The notes under the pieces were generated by a model, which did no database searches, had not been told where the DNA came from, and was given only the letters and a program-made list of their open reading frames with translations. The position numbers were made by a program, and so were the translations under genes. From the NCBI GenBank assembly GCA_023846275.1, contig CM043872.1:30370670-30434669 (forward strand): a stretch of DNA of 64,000 nt, written 5' to 3'. Positions 55,801 to 62,822 of this stretch are shown here, one piece after another (the first letter of the stretch is position 1; each line of letters begins with the position of its first letter). Source of the DNA: Vanilla planifolia. Taxonomy: Eukaryota > Streptophyta > Magnoliopsida > Asparagales > Orchidaceae.

Positions 55801-58624
55801 CAGTTAATTCTTATTGTTAACAAAATTTAGGACATCTGGGACTTTCCAATTACTACAACCATCATCGTCACCAATAATTTTATTCTTATTTTGAATGTAA
55901 TTTTTTCTTTGATGCCACCTTGTGACATCTTCAATGTCAGCACAACCCAAATTACGATTTATCAAGCTTTGATAAGTAAAAAATAGAATATAATTTCATT
56001 TTTTTTCAAAATTCATAAAACATTTACAACAAAATATAATGTTACCATAAAATTCTTTTAGAAAAATATCATAATGGAAATGTAGTTTATACCTTTACAA
56101 TCATGTTGCCCCAAACATAAGATATTAATATAACATTCCCAAATGTTTTTGAGTATCAAATGCAATGTTCTAGAGGTCATAGAACTTGTAAATTTTTGTT
56201 ATCAATTACATCAACAATTTTATGTAGTGTGATTATATGAAACATGATTGACAAGAACTTTATAAAAAAGGAGATAAAAGAAGGAATAATTTTAACATAT
56301 ATTCCATCTCAAGACAAGTAAATTTCCTGACCATAAGAAAGCTAGGAATGATTAACATTTATTCACTAGCTTGAGGAAGAGTTTTGGGGATCTTATAGTA
56401 TCTTTTGGGGTTTTGATATAAAGAAAGAATATATTTTCTTCTACATTCTAGTGAGATACTTTCTATATTGTCGTAAGATATGCAATAATATGTTGTTAAT
56501 TATGATAGCTTCTCTTCTTATATAATTAAGATGGTTAAGAAACAATCTCTTATATATGTATATTTTTGATGTGTCATAAGAAAATGTTGAATTGAAGTGA
56601 TCAGTTCCAACTTCTTGAGATTTGGTTTCAAAAACATTATAAAATATTAATATTGTAAATTTATGTGCTATCCTTGAGTAATAATGTTGAATTCTTATCA
56701 TAGAACTAAATCTGATTGATATTTTTAGACAATATTCTAAAGTATTTTTTGCATGAAGAGAATGGTCTATCAAATAGATTTGCTTACAATTAAGAATTTC
56801 TTGTCAAAACTAAATCGGATTTTCACTTTTGGAAGTGAACTTGAAGTTTCTTCTCAAAGTATTGTTTGGTTGTTTGTTATGCAAGTATTACTTTCTACAA
56901 TATCATTTAGTTAATTCATAAGTAAAAGTGAAAGTAATAAGTGGGAGATGATAGCTAGCATGCATTGACAGTTGGTGAGTTGCGCATTGCTAGCATCTGA
57001 TGGATGGCAGAGAAACATTTGACAAGGCAAGCAAGTGGCTCATCGTAATTGGTGGAATTGTTATGCAATGCTAATTGGCAATGCTGGACCCAACTTTTAA
57101 CAATTGAAGCATGGAGAGGCCAAAAGTGACTTGATAATTTTGTAATCAAATGCAAAATGTGAAAAAATAATACAATACTTTCGCAACTTTTCCATTTGTC
57201 ACTTATCATTTTAACTTATGTGAAACAAACAAATCTTAAATGGAAGCTATAGCATTTTCGTTAGCTTTACATATCTTGATGTTCTATTGTAATTATATAT
57301 ACTTATATTGGTGAACGAGTTGTGTTTATTGAGTGCAAGTGATTGAAGGATTTGTTTTGGTTAAAACTTTAGTATTGTTGAGGTCCTAATGTATAATTAA
57401 AAGATCTGATTTATTTGTTTTATGATTGAGAAAAGCTTTAGTGTTCACACACGATGACATGGTATGGAGAAGATCTTTATCTACACGATACTTGAATAAT
57501 ATTGATTATTTTTGATAAATGATTTTATTTAGTTGATCAAGACATGTCCCTTGAGGTTTGGCCATCAATAGTGTAGCAATTTGGGGTGTTATTCACTCAA
57601 TGTGGAATGTGTGGTAGAGAATATTGGTTTCTTTCATGTTTAACGTGACATTCAACTTAATTAGTTGTAAGTTTTAGAGAAGATAGATAATAGGGATGAA
57701 AATAAGAGGGAGTTTGTTAAATTCAAGAGTACAAGATAGGATTAACCAAATATTAGAAGCTTAGTTTTGAAGTCCTAATATACAATTAATTGTTTCCTAC
57801 TTACGAGTTGAAATTTTTAGATTGATGGTTACTGATGATATATTGGTTCCAACATAGTTCTTATTTTATCTGACCCCCATATCAGGTTTCAATCAATCCT
57901 AAGTATCTGGATCAGGGGTGTTAGCCCTACACAAAAGTTATATTCTTGGGTAATTATTTGCATTCAGGCATAATGAGAAGTTTAGCATCAAATGGATGCT
58001 TCAGCTTAATTTGTTTCTATTCATTGCTTATGCAACTAGTGTTAAGTTAATCCTAAATAATTGGATAGGACTAATGATGATAACTGCTACTAATGTGAAA
58101 TAAGACAGTATTTGGTTGTGTATTATATTCCTTTTGCATAGCTATCACTTGTTATTGGTAGCCATTATTTGACTTAAAGCTGTGAGTTGAACCAGGAGGT
58201 CCTTGTTCTCTTATGTACCTTGTTTGTTCTTGTAAATGCAGATGGGTGCTGAACTATCTGTTGGAATAGATGTTGATCCCCAAGCAGTGGCGTCTGCTCA
58301 TCAAAACCTTGCCTTGAATGGGTTTGAAGCCGATAGAATGAGGGTTTACTTGGTTTCCGGTTTTGGACACGTGGTCCCCAACGAGCTCTCTAATGCAAAG
58401 GAGAAGTTTGATATTGTGATAGCAAATATACTTTTGAACCCGTTGTTGGACCTTGCAGATGACATTGTTTCTTATGCAAAGCCTGGCGCAGTTATTGGTC
58501 TCTCAGGAATCATATCTGAGCAGGTAATTCTTATATGCTACCAATCCTTCTAAGTTCTTTTTTAATCAAAAGTTAAGAACACACTCCTCTGAAATGGCCA
58601 AACATAAAGCTACAGCAATCTGAT

Positions 58625-58675
<51 letters not shown>

Positions 58676-58796
58676 ATATGTTTATATCTCATTTCAGATA
58701 CACCAGCTAAAGGAGCGTTTCTCCATGTGTTTGGATAACATTTCAGTTTCTGAGATTGATGGCTGGGCTTGCATCCGTGGAACCAGGAGAACATGA
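10410..58796 (+). CDS. PRMA: Ribosomal protein L11 methyltransferase, PrmA-like, organellar (7 exons)
   Basis: The predicted enzyme uses S-adenosylmethionine to methylate ribosomal protein L11, here presumably in mitochondria or plastids. Coding exons join 10410-10682, 13838-13921, 22968-23108, 24083-24148, 40185-40352, 58242-58523 and 58698-58796. All junctions are GT-AG, all are phase 0, and together they give 370 aa ending in TGA. Residues 1-70 are Arg/Ser/Phe-rich with few acidic residues, like a transit peptide. The catalytic half shows [10 protein letters not shown] (202-211), SAM motif [11 protein letters not shown] (229-238), VGIDVDP (251-257), the PrmA-typical [13 protein letters not shown] (300-312), GLSGI (330-334) and the C-terminal [10 protein letters not shown], which parallels bacterial PrmA. 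Bacterial PrmA is about 290 aa; the excess is the N-terminal extension. There are two adjacent ATGs (10410 and 10413). The striking oddity is the genomic length of 48.4 kb for 1.1 kb of coding sequence. Exon structure is inferred from splice sites and homology, not transcripts. Confidence 0.92.
11088..11309 (+). repeat. Diverged tandem duplication, about 122-bp period
   Basis: Unit 1 starts at about 11088 (TTGCCAATAGATTTATTCAG) and unit 2 at about 11210 (CTGCCAATATATTTACTCAG). Both then run through a CCAAAAATGACAATTTC-like block and a TTTTGTTGTGGAG block in the same order. Both copies lie in intron 1 and have diverged by several substitutions and small indels. Confidence 0.75.
13150..13190 (+). 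repeat. Short AT-rich direct repeat
   Basis: The block TTAAAATATATTTTATTAA occurs twice head to tail. Each unit is itself nearly palindromic, so it could form a small hairpin. It probably arose by replication slippage. Confidence 0.7.
13838..13921 (+). CDS. PRMA: PrmA-like gene exon 2
   Basis: The 84-nt exon encodes [20 protein letters not shown] and eight further residues (aa 92-119). It is bounded by TTTTTGCAG and GTGAGT. The helix [15 protein letters not shown] matches the N-terminal alpha/beta domain of PrmA proteins, where a helix and strand precede an acidic loop. Confidence 0.9.
15470..15850. other. GC-rich island inside intron 2, origin unclear
   Basis: Compared with its surroundings this block is clearly GC-richer and CpG-containing, and it includes TTAGGGTTTTCACG, a composition seen in plant 5' UTRs. 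On the minus strand an ATG at about 15647 opens a short frame ([14 protein letters not shown]) that stops quickly. No homologue is recognised. It may be a captured or relocated promoter/first-exon fragment, or part of a non-autonomous element. Confidence 0.35.
16456..17340 (+). repeat. Repeat-rich, LTR-like block
   Basis: A motif GATGAGCACTAGCAC starts at 16456 and recurs in variants at 16490 and 16564, each followed by a GATGTTGG[AG]CAT-type block in the later copies. Poly-A-rich stretches follow at 16.80-16.87 kb, and a moderately GC-rich tail lies at 17.08-17.34 kb. The arrangement resembles a gypsy LTR with subrepeats, but I found neither a partner copy nor coding domains, so the class is uncertain. 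Confidence 0.4.
19380..20580 (+). mobile_element. Ty3-gypsy gag and protease remnant, sense orientation
   Basis: From about 19410 the plus strand shows a retrotransposon Gag segment: [20 protein letters not shown], then WWNAHLG and [11 protein letters not shown], interrupted by stops. At 20247-20429 lies the segment spanning the end of the protease region, with [20 protein letters not shown] and [13 protein letters not shown]. The spacing between Gag and protease is plausible, but everything is broken by frameshifts. RT, RNase H and integrase are missing before the LTR-like tail at 20.8 kb, so an internal deletion removed most of pol. A homologous protease segment lies on the opposite strand at 50950-51135. 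Confidence 0.75.
20806..21460 (+). repeat. LTR-like block of the gypsy remnant
   Basis: It starts with GCAATCCATGTTTGAGGAGG, which is homologous (inverted) to segments at 47.78-47.85 kb and 51.99-52.08 kb. It continues into a GC- and GT/CA-rich tract with repeated GAGATAGC- and GCATGTG-type words. Position just after the pol remnant and similarity to the LTR pair of the 47.5-52.1 kb element support a 3' LTR. The exact ends are not clear. Confidence 0.6.
22235..22978 (+). repeat. Tandem duplication (about 374 bp) including the exon 3 splice acceptor
   Basis: Unit 1 runs about 22235-22608 and unit 2 about 22609-22978. Shared landmarks in order are CCTTGAGGG, GATTTATGTTTGG, TGGTAGATGG, GACTTCT, TTTGAACTAATTTGTA, ATGTTTGCTTTATT, and ATGTTCTGCAGACT[TA]GGATAA. 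The last landmark is the polypyrimidine/AG and first bases of PrmA exon 3, so the upstream copy carries a decoy acceptor at 22581-22582. After it the frame reads T-W-I-K-A then TGA, so use of the decoy would end translation. Confidence 0.85.
22968..23108 (+). CDS. PRMA: PrmA-like gene exon 3
   Basis: This 141-nt exon encodes aa 120-166, reading [20 protein letters not shown], then a segment ending HVDWLKNLQ. The second half ([15 protein letters not shown]) matches the PrmA segment that precedes the FxP motif. I chose the acceptor at 22966-22967 because it keeps the conserved [11 protein letters not shown]; a later AG inside the exon (22991-22992) would delete eight residues in frame. Confidence 0.9.
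23109..24082 (+). other. PrmA-like intron 3 (974 bp)
   Basis: This is a phase-0, T-rich intron with no recognised repeat or transposon domain. It is one of only two short introns in the gene and probably reflects the ancestral intron size. Confidence 0.85.
24083..24148 (+). CDS. PRMA: PrmA-like gene exon 4
   Basis: This 66-nt microexon-like exon encodes [20 protein letters not shown] followed by PP (aa 167-188). It carries the conserved F-x-P-x-x-x-x-x-G-L-W-V-V-P-x-W block that links the L11-binding domain to the methyltransferase domain in this family. It is bounded by CTTTGCAG and GTATGA. Confidence 0.9.
24241..24616 (+). repeat. Tandem duplication, about 190 bp, high similarity
   Basis: Unit 1 is 24241-24430 and unit 2 is 24431-24616, both starting ATGAGCATTATTGTATATTC and ending CATAGCATGTTGAAGC. 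By eye they differ at only a handful of positions plus one small indel, so this duplication is younger than the others in the gene. Confidence 0.9.
27350..32050 (-). mobile_element. Ty3-gypsy Tat-type retrotransposon relic, antisense
   Basis: Read on the minus strand, the domains come in gypsy order. From 32050 to 30950 is Gag-region sequence, shown by a second copy at 43.3-44.4 kb. At 30947-30432 is the protease, with [19 protein letters not shown] and GISP (the catalytic D-x-G-S site is altered). At 29992-29699 is RT, with [16 protein letters not shown] and VMPFGLKN. At 29336-29067 is the RT/RNase H junction ([20 protein letters not shown]). Near 28880-28630 is a second RNase H trace (LFVDGAS). 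At 27800-27350 is a weaker integrase zinc-finger trace (KCKKCQ). Numerous stops and frameshifts show it is inactive. No LTR pair was found for this copy. Confidence 0.75.
34744..34912 (+). repeat. TA/CA (ACATATAT) microsatellite
   Basis: This is an alternating purine-pyrimidine tract of AT, ACAT and TATATATA units. It produces spurious Tyr/Ile open frames on the minus strand. Such tracts are slippage-prone and can adopt left-handed or cruciform structure. Confidence 0.95.
34913..35396 (+). repeat. Diverged tandem duplication, about 274-bp period
   Basis: Unit 1 (34913-35186) and unit 2 (from 35187) both start ATGCTTC and share GAGGATGTAT/AAGGATGTAT, GAACCTTGTC, TCATTCAA, TGAATTTTCAAAATT/AGAATTTTCAAAATT and a final ATTGAT blocks in order. 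A small TA/CA tract sits at the end of unit 1 just as the large one sits before unit 1, so the microsatellite appears to be part of the repeating unit. Confidence 0.8.
35872..35989 (+). repeat. 59-bp tandem duplication
   Basis: Units 35872-35930 and 35931-35989 both begin CAAAGATTAGTTTGGTAGTT and both end GTA[TA]AAG or similar. They have identical length and a few substitutions. Confidence 0.9.
37240..37450 (-). mobile_element. Ty1-copia RNase H fragment, antisense
   Basis: On the minus strand, a segment reads [14 protein letters not shown], then [18 protein letters not shown], then [13 protein letters not shown]. This is the C-terminal RNase H signature of copia (CDNxSAIxLxxNP..H..xRHHFIRD...TxxQLADIFTKxL) with two stops. 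No other copia domain is recognisable next to it. Confidence 0.7.
38132..38650 (+). repeat. Tandem duplication, about 257-262 bp
   Basis: Unit 1 is 38132-38388 and unit 2 is 38389-38650. Both contain AATCAATAGCCCAAAAGGGC, CCAAAGGATTTTGCAAAGGG and AATATATAATGAAAAACTCA in the same order. Unit 2 has a few extra bases after AAAAGGGC. Copies are easily aligned by eye over their full length. Confidence 0.9.
40185..40352 (+). CDS. PRMA: PrmA-like gene exon 5 (SAM-binding motif I)
   Basis: The 168-nt exon encodes aa 189-244. It carries [14 protein letters not shown] and the glycine-rich SAM loop [18 protein letters not shown]. It is bounded by CTTGGCAG and GTATTG. It ends immediately after motif I, so the SAM-binding fold is split from motif II by the 17.9-kb intron 5. 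Confidence 0.93.
41387..42537 (-). repeat. 3' LTR (left copy) of the Tat-type element
   Basis: This is the left LTR, homologous along its length to 44931-46081. It contains a 21-bp-period minisatellite (about 41620-41770) and a GGTCAGCATGGGTCGACATGGGT-like region (41.94-42.08 kb). The long plus-strand frame at 41594-41929 results from the 21-bp periodicity and is not a gene. Confidence 0.85.
43082..43279 (+). repeat. 99-bp tandem duplication inside the Tat-type element
   Basis: Units 43082-43180 and 43181-43279 both begin AGTAGA[CT]TTTGTAAGT and contain TTAGTCATGTCAATTAA and TTAACTCATAC. It is specific to this copy and lies downstream of the Gag remnant in element orientation. Confidence 0.9.
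43340..44693 (-). pseudogene. Gag remnant of the Tat-type element
   Basis: This region aligns by eye with 30.95-32.05 kb; for example, TTTAGGATTGATACAACTGG parallels TTTAGGGTTGACACAGCTAG. Minus-strand frames at 44693-44403 and 43893-43687 cover parts of it but are separated by stops. It would have encoded the particle protein. Confidence 0.6.
44905..44922 (-). other. Primer-binding site of the Tat-type element
   Basis: On the minus strand, TGGCGCCGTTTGTGGGAA lies 8 bp inside the right (5') LTR. TGGCGCC-starting sites are complementary to the 3' end of a tRNA and are typical of the Tat/Athila gypsy group. It fixes the direction of the element. Confidence 0.85.
44931..46081 (-). repeat. 5' LTR (right copy) of the Tat-type element
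   Basis: This is the partner of 41387-42537 with the same length under my end choice. Its 21-bp units are better preserved than in the left copy: at 45235-45350 on the plus strand they read as repeated CDS[AV]xIG-like heptads. The element promoter would lie here, reading leftwards against the host gene. Confidence 0.85.
46920..47330 (+). mobile_element. Ty1-copia gag-pre-integrase/integrase, left part of a split element
   Basis: The plus strand reads [20 protein letters not shown] (the LWHxRLGHxN..YL signature), a decayed zinc-binding CELC segment and HKPFNIFT, with frame changes. The integrase core that should follow is not present; instead the gypsy LTR begins at about 47.5 kb, and copia sequence resumes at about 52.5 kb. 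Confidence 0.7.
47765..47860 (-). repeat. Left (3') LTR core of the gypsy element
   Basis: The segment CAATCTTTTGTCAAATAACT (47781 on) aligns base for base with 51991 on. The LTR extends left into a GT/CA-rich part (from about 47.5 kb) similar in inverted orientation to 21.2-21.4 kb. The outer boundary is not certain. Confidence 0.7.
51900..52090 (-). repeat. Right (5') LTR part of the gypsy element
   Basis: CAATTTTTTGTCAAATAACT at 51991 and CTTTCCTCAAAGATGGATTGCTTGATG after it match the left LTR. It is followed at about 52.1 kb by unrelated DNA leading into copia integrase. The GT-rich part of the LTR appears shortened compared with the 21-kb copy. Confidence 0.65.
52540..54600 (+). mobile_element. 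Ty1-copia integrase tail, reverse transcriptase and RNase H, right part of split element
   Basis: The plus-strand remnants come in order. Around 52.55-52.85 kb is the integrase C-terminus ([22 protein letters not shown], then a decayed KGYKCY-like block). Around 53.5 kb is the start of RT (YEETFAL). At 53781-54008 are [12 protein letters not shown] (the YVDD box decayed to YLSN) and [17 protein letters not shown]. At about 54090-54130 is [12 protein letters not shown], at 54215-54260 is [13 protein letters not shown], and the RNase H part runs to about 54.6 kb. Stops and frameshifts are frequent. It continues the copia piece at 46.9-47.3 kb across the gypsy insertion. Confidence 0.8.
55154..55460 (+). 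repeat. Diverged tandem duplication, about 162-bp period
   Basis: Units starting 55154 (ACTTTTCAAAGAGTTGTCAC) and 55316 (ACTTTTTAAAAAGTTTTCAC) both continue to a TTGTCAA[TC]AAAA[TC]TCTACATCATTG block and a CTAG[AG]GGTT(T)CAT block. Divergence is considerable. Confidence 0.75.
58242..58523 (+). CDS. PRMA: PrmA-like gene exon 6 (rest of methyltransferase fold)
   Basis: The 282-nt exon encodes aa 245-338. It starts [20 protein letters not shown] (SAM motif II, whose acidic residue would contact the SAM ribose) and includes [13 protein letters not shown], the family-specific substrate-site loop, and [13 protein letters not shown]. It is bounded by AAATGCAG and GTAATT. Confidence 0.93.
58524..58697 (+). 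other. PrmA-like intron 6 (174 bp) with a 45-T tract
   Basis: This phase-0 intron has donor GTAATT and acceptor ATTTCAG. Positions 58630-58674 are 45 consecutive T, about a quarter of the intron, ending 23 bp before exon 7. The tract overlaps where a branch point and polypyrimidine tract are expected. Confidence 0.9.
58698..58796 (+). CDS. PRMA: PrmA-like gene exon 7 (C-terminus and stop)
   Basis: This exon encodes aa 339-370, starting [20 protein letters not shown] and ending [11 protein letters not shown], then TGA at 58794-58796. The W-x-x-I-x-G-x-R ending parallels the C-terminus of bacterial PrmA, so the protein is full length. Confidence 0.92.
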   Translation: MHQLKERFSMCLDNISVSEIDGWACIRGTRRT

Positions 58797-60018
58797 CCAT
58801 TTTTGGTGAGAGAAGAAATATCTCAAACACATAATTTCTTTTGCATTCTCATTTATGACCGCTCCAACATAGTTTTGTGTTGCTCATGCCCCTTAAAAGT
58901 CGTGTTTAGGATCATTAAACTACATCTTCAAGTACCATCTTATGTATACAATAACTCCATTTCATTTAATAGTGTCTTTTTCCCATCAATCATGTTCTTT
59001 GATCTTAAAGAGCAAGATAGCAGATTTTTTATGCTTATCAAAGGGTTTATGGTATCAAAAAATGCAGTCGACAGAGAACCGATGTTTAGGATTGCTTTAG
59101 GACTTGTTTTCTTCATCCATGCATGTGTTATCCTTTTTTATTTAGAAGCACAAATCGTCAGTATGCTATCTATTCAAATGCCTCTTCTCTTGTTAGTGAT
59201 TTTTTATTTGAGAGATGCTTGAAGGACATTTTTGTTTGATAGCAATTTTGAATGCATTTTGGGATATAGGTATATTGGATTAGTTCATTTCCCTTGATTT
59301 TGTAAATCACTGTTTTGATTTCTTATTAATTTAGTAACAACCCTCTTCTCCAGTGGACAGGAACATAGGCCGAGCCACAAAAGACTTGTTCCCTTTTGTG
59401 TGCTTAATGGTATAACTTTGATTATTTGTAAGAGATTAAGTTTTTGGTGACTTAAAAGTGTCTTGGGAATTTAAGAAACTATACGATAGGGATCATTCAT
59501 CCATCAAGGACTTGTGAATGCTGTTATTGGAAAGCCAAACGTGTAAGAGATACCATAAGTATGATGAAAAAGGATATGATCGGTGAAAAAGCAATTTGAA
59601 AAGTTAAACTTCACTAGGCATTTTAGATTTTGAAATAAGTTTTAGAGACAAATATTATTTGAGGAATATGATTCAAGTTGGATTTTATGTAGATAACCAA
59701 AAACCTATCAACAAACTTCACCTGAAATATAAGCTAATAACAATAAGAATACATATTTGACATAAAAAAAATGCCAGTAAATTATTGAAATATAATGTTT
59801 GCAACACTTGAACAAACAAGCCGAGTACCAAATTCTATTGGTAGGAATATGAATTAAATATCTAAGTTCAATGCCACCTAAGCAAAAAAGAACAGAAGGT
59901 TCGTTCAACTGCTACATAATTATTTCACCAGCTCATTAAAATAAAAATGAGCCATAGAAAAATGTTGATCATCATCATCGTCTAAAAAAGTCATGACTGC
60001 AAAAATTTGTGCTGAAAG
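58797..60018. other. Convergent 3' region between PrmA-like and ADP/ATP carrier genes
   Basis: The two stop codons are about 1.2 kb apart on opposite strands, so this interval holds both 3' UTRs and terminators. A 139-codon open frame at 58803-59222 starts with TTG, not ATG, and has no recognisable family; I regard it as chance. No transposon domain was seen. Confidence 0.65.
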
Positions 60019-61344
60019 TTAACCACCACCACCTGAACCATACTTCTTACCGAAGACGAGCACCTGCAGCTTATCATAACCAGCAAGCACGCCGGCTCCT
60101 GCAACTGCTCGAAGGATGTTGGCACCGGCACCTTTAAAGAGAGACTTAGCACCCTCATTCTTCAGAATCTGGTTGAAAGCATCCATTGAGCTTTTGTACT
60201 TAACAGCCTCTCCTGATGTCATCATCATCCTTCTTCGAACAGTATCAATGGGGTAGGAAGCTAGACCAGCACCAATAGTTATTCCCCATCCAAGTAAGAA
60301 ACTTGCAAAGAAGTTGTCCTGTAAGGGTCGAGCACAAAAAATCAAATTAATTGAAGTTTTAAAACCAATTAAAATATCAAATCTCCAAACAAACCTGTAA
60401 GCGTCCAACCAGAACAACTGGCTTCAATGAATCATACATTCCAAAATAAAGCCCACGATACACGATGATACCAACACAAGAGATGTTAAATCCACGGTAT
60501 AACCCAGCAATGCCATCTGATTGAATGGTTTTCTTGTAGACATCAATCAGACCATTAAATTGCCTTTCACCTCCCTTCTTAGCAGCCTTGGCATCATTTG
60601 CCAGCCGAGTTCTGGCATAGTCTAGAGAGTACACGAACAGAAGCGATGAAGCACCAGCCATTCCACCAGAAGCTAAGTTACCAGCGAACCATTTCCAGTA
60701 GCCATCCTTGTCCTTCTTGAAGTTGAACATCTTTTTGAAGTAATCTTTAAAAGCAAAGTTCAAGGCCTGCATACAAGAACAAGATTTTGAGACTTGAGAG
60801 CTAAATGGAAACTTGAGAAACATTGAACCATAGAGCCAAAAGAATGCAGGATTGATAGACCGACCTGCGTTGGGAAATAGCGGATGACATTGGCCGTATT
60901 CCCTCTCCAAAGTGCAATAACTCCTTCATCCTTCACTGTTCGAGCAAAGCAATCTCCAATCCCTTTGTATGGCTCGGACAGGCGACCAGCCTTGATCATC
61001 TCATCCTGGTTTTGAATCAAGAGCTTAACACGCTCAATAGGAGCAGCAGCTGATTTTGAAACTGCAGCAGAGACTCCTCCCATGAGGAAATCAATGATAA
61101 ATCCTGAAGCACCAGCCTCCTTTGGAGCTGTTGCAACAACAGGTTGGGACAATAGACCAAAGGGGGCAACATTGCCATGGCAGGACGACATGAGTGAGCT
61201 ATGAAATCCCCCACGGCGATAAGGGTCGGCGAAATTGCATGCACTAGTATTTCTGGTTAGCACATTTGGTGCAACCTTCGAAAACAAGAATGATTGGACA
61301 TGAACCTTCTGTATGACAGACGGATATCTCCGGTCGTCTGCCAT
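60019..61344 (-). CDS. AAC: Mitochondrial ADP/ATP carrier protein (adenine nucleotide translocator)
   Basis: This inner-membrane carrier exchanges cytosolic ADP for matrix ATP. Minus-strand exons 61344-60865, 60766-60395 and 60318-60019 (stop TAA) have GT-AG junctions, all phase 0, and give 383 aa, the usual length in plants. Residues 1-79 form the N-terminal extension typical of plant ADP/ATP carriers. Three mitochondrial-carrier repeats follow (about 80-180, 185-285, 290-375), with six expected membrane helices. Signature motifs are PIERVK (102-107), SLDYAR (207-212, Ser in place of Pro as usual for repeat 2) and PIDTVR (307-312). The diagnostic RRRMMM hexapeptide is at 312-317. Repeat-end segments such as [15 protein letters not shown] (146-160) and LYRGFN are intact. 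The start ATG at 61344 opens the full extension. No disruption is seen, so it is probably functional. Confidence 0.97.
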
Positions 61345-62765
61345 ACCTGATTACCTGTATACCAACAGCAAATAGTACAAACTCAAACAAAAGAACTTTA
61401 GCATGTATAAAAATCTTTGGTAGAGCCACGATGAGCAGAAAAATGCTTACCACCATATTTTCACAATTTTATAGATTCAAGTTTAATCTACACTAAATTA
61501 CCAAGGATAATTAGGTACAAGCCAATGAAACCAGTTCAATGGTGAAGCTTCAAAACAATATTCTTAATGTCAATATTAGCAAATTCTAATAAACAAACTG
61601 AAAAGAAACTTTCCAAACAATCATTTGCTACTATGGATCACCTGCCAAACCCTATGCTTAATTGTTACTCTAGAAAAAAACAAAAGAAAAAAAAATAGAT
61701 AAATTCACAAATATGCTTCAAACGTTTTGTACAATTAATAAGCCCCATAACAATCCTACTATAGATCTTTTCAGGGGAAGCCCAAACGATGTAAGAGGGG
61801 TTGAACACAAAATATTGGTAACAACCCCATCTTTACCATCTATGCTAGGTGGCACTCACTGTTCCCATTTAACTCTTAATCGTTTCCAGATACACTTTCC
61901 ATCTTCCTTATCAACTATTTTTTAAAATTATGTCAACTAACCGTTATTAATTTACATGAGATTTATAGAAACAATGACATCATTATGCTGAAAAAGACAC
62001 AATTCACATAGCTAACAAGACAATCAAACATAAAACACTTAATTTCATTATTTCACTGATCATGTCCATTCTTCACTGAACTAGATACGAGGGAAATCGG
62101 GACAAAATTAATGGAGGTTGGTATGTAAAGAAGGCAACAAAAACAATAAAATGGAATGAACCAAAACAATAGAAAACATCAACCCCCATATAATCAAAGA
62201 AGCTGGCAACGTCTTTAAGCAAAAGCCAAATGTTTTAAATTCTATTCAAAGCAATATATAACAACGATATTTCCACACCCAAAAAAAAAGAAAAGGAATC
62301 CAATCACTTGGATTAATCCAATCCATACAGCAGCTCTAAGAGAGAATAAATTAAGAACTTCTGAAGCAGAAAGCAAATCACGATCTGGATAAGCATGAAC
62401 AACAAGGAGAAAAGCAACAGATCCAGTTTCTTAACTAGGAAATCTTCTACACAACACAAAGCACAACTTCTTAAATTGAAGTAACAGGAGACATCGTCAA
62501 TATTCCGTTTACAATGCATCCAAATCATGAGAGAACTACATACAAAGGGGAAACATAAGAGATCAAAGAACACTACAACGGTATATAAGTAGATAAAAGT
62601 ATGACTTTTGGGAAACCCACATCTACTGATCACGAAAGTGAACATAAAGAGAATCCGAGGAATTCAGTAAGAAACAAGAGAATTCGGAAGAGAGGAATAC
62701 CTTTCGGAGGCTGCCTCGTTTAGGACACCACCCTCGCAATCGATCTATCAGCAGGTCGGAATGTA
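61345..62765 (-). promoter_or_regulatory. 5' UTR of the ADP/ATP carrier gene, split by an intron
   Basis: On the minus strand, TGCTGTTGGTATACAG at 61355 is an acceptor 10 nt upstream of the ATG, and CCGAAAG before GTATTC (62701-62700) is a matching donor. This gives a 1346-bp intron entirely in the 5' UTR, an arrangement common in plant ADP/ATP carrier genes. The short GC-richer first exon would span about 62765-62701. Open frames inside the intron (such as 62645-62313) are not coding. Confidence 0.65.
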
Positions 62766-62790
62766 GAATAATCGTCGGGACCGCAGGATT

Positions 62791-62800
62791 TTTTTATACA
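62791..62800 (-). promoter_or_regulatory. Candidate TATA box of the ADP/ATP carrier gene
   Basis: TGTATAAAAA on the minus strand lies about 90 bp upstream of the 5' UTR donor. It would place transcription start near 62765, fitting a short non-coding first exon. A second TTTTATAC lies about 15 bp further upstream. Confidence 0.5.
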
Positions 62801-62822
62801 ACCCTACGTCTGTATAAAAGGA

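Larger units (their letters stand above)
40353..58241 (+). other. PrmA-like intron 5 (17,889 bp)
   Basis: This is the longest intron of the gene, phase 0. It holds a (TA)n run near 40.74 kb, a Tat-type LTR element (41387-46081), a copia element split by a gypsy element (46.9-54.6 kb), and a diverged duplication at 55.15-55.46 kb. The stretches 40.36-41.38, 46.09-46.9, and 55.5-58.24 kb are AT-rich and contain nothing I recognise; the 110-aa minus-strand frame at 56441-56773 has no known relatives. Confidence 0.85.

Noticed and set aside
58803..59222. 139-codon open frame downstream of PrmA
   Set aside because: It begins with TTG, not ATG, lies in the 3' region of PrmA and has AT-rich, low-specificity composition with no family resemblance.
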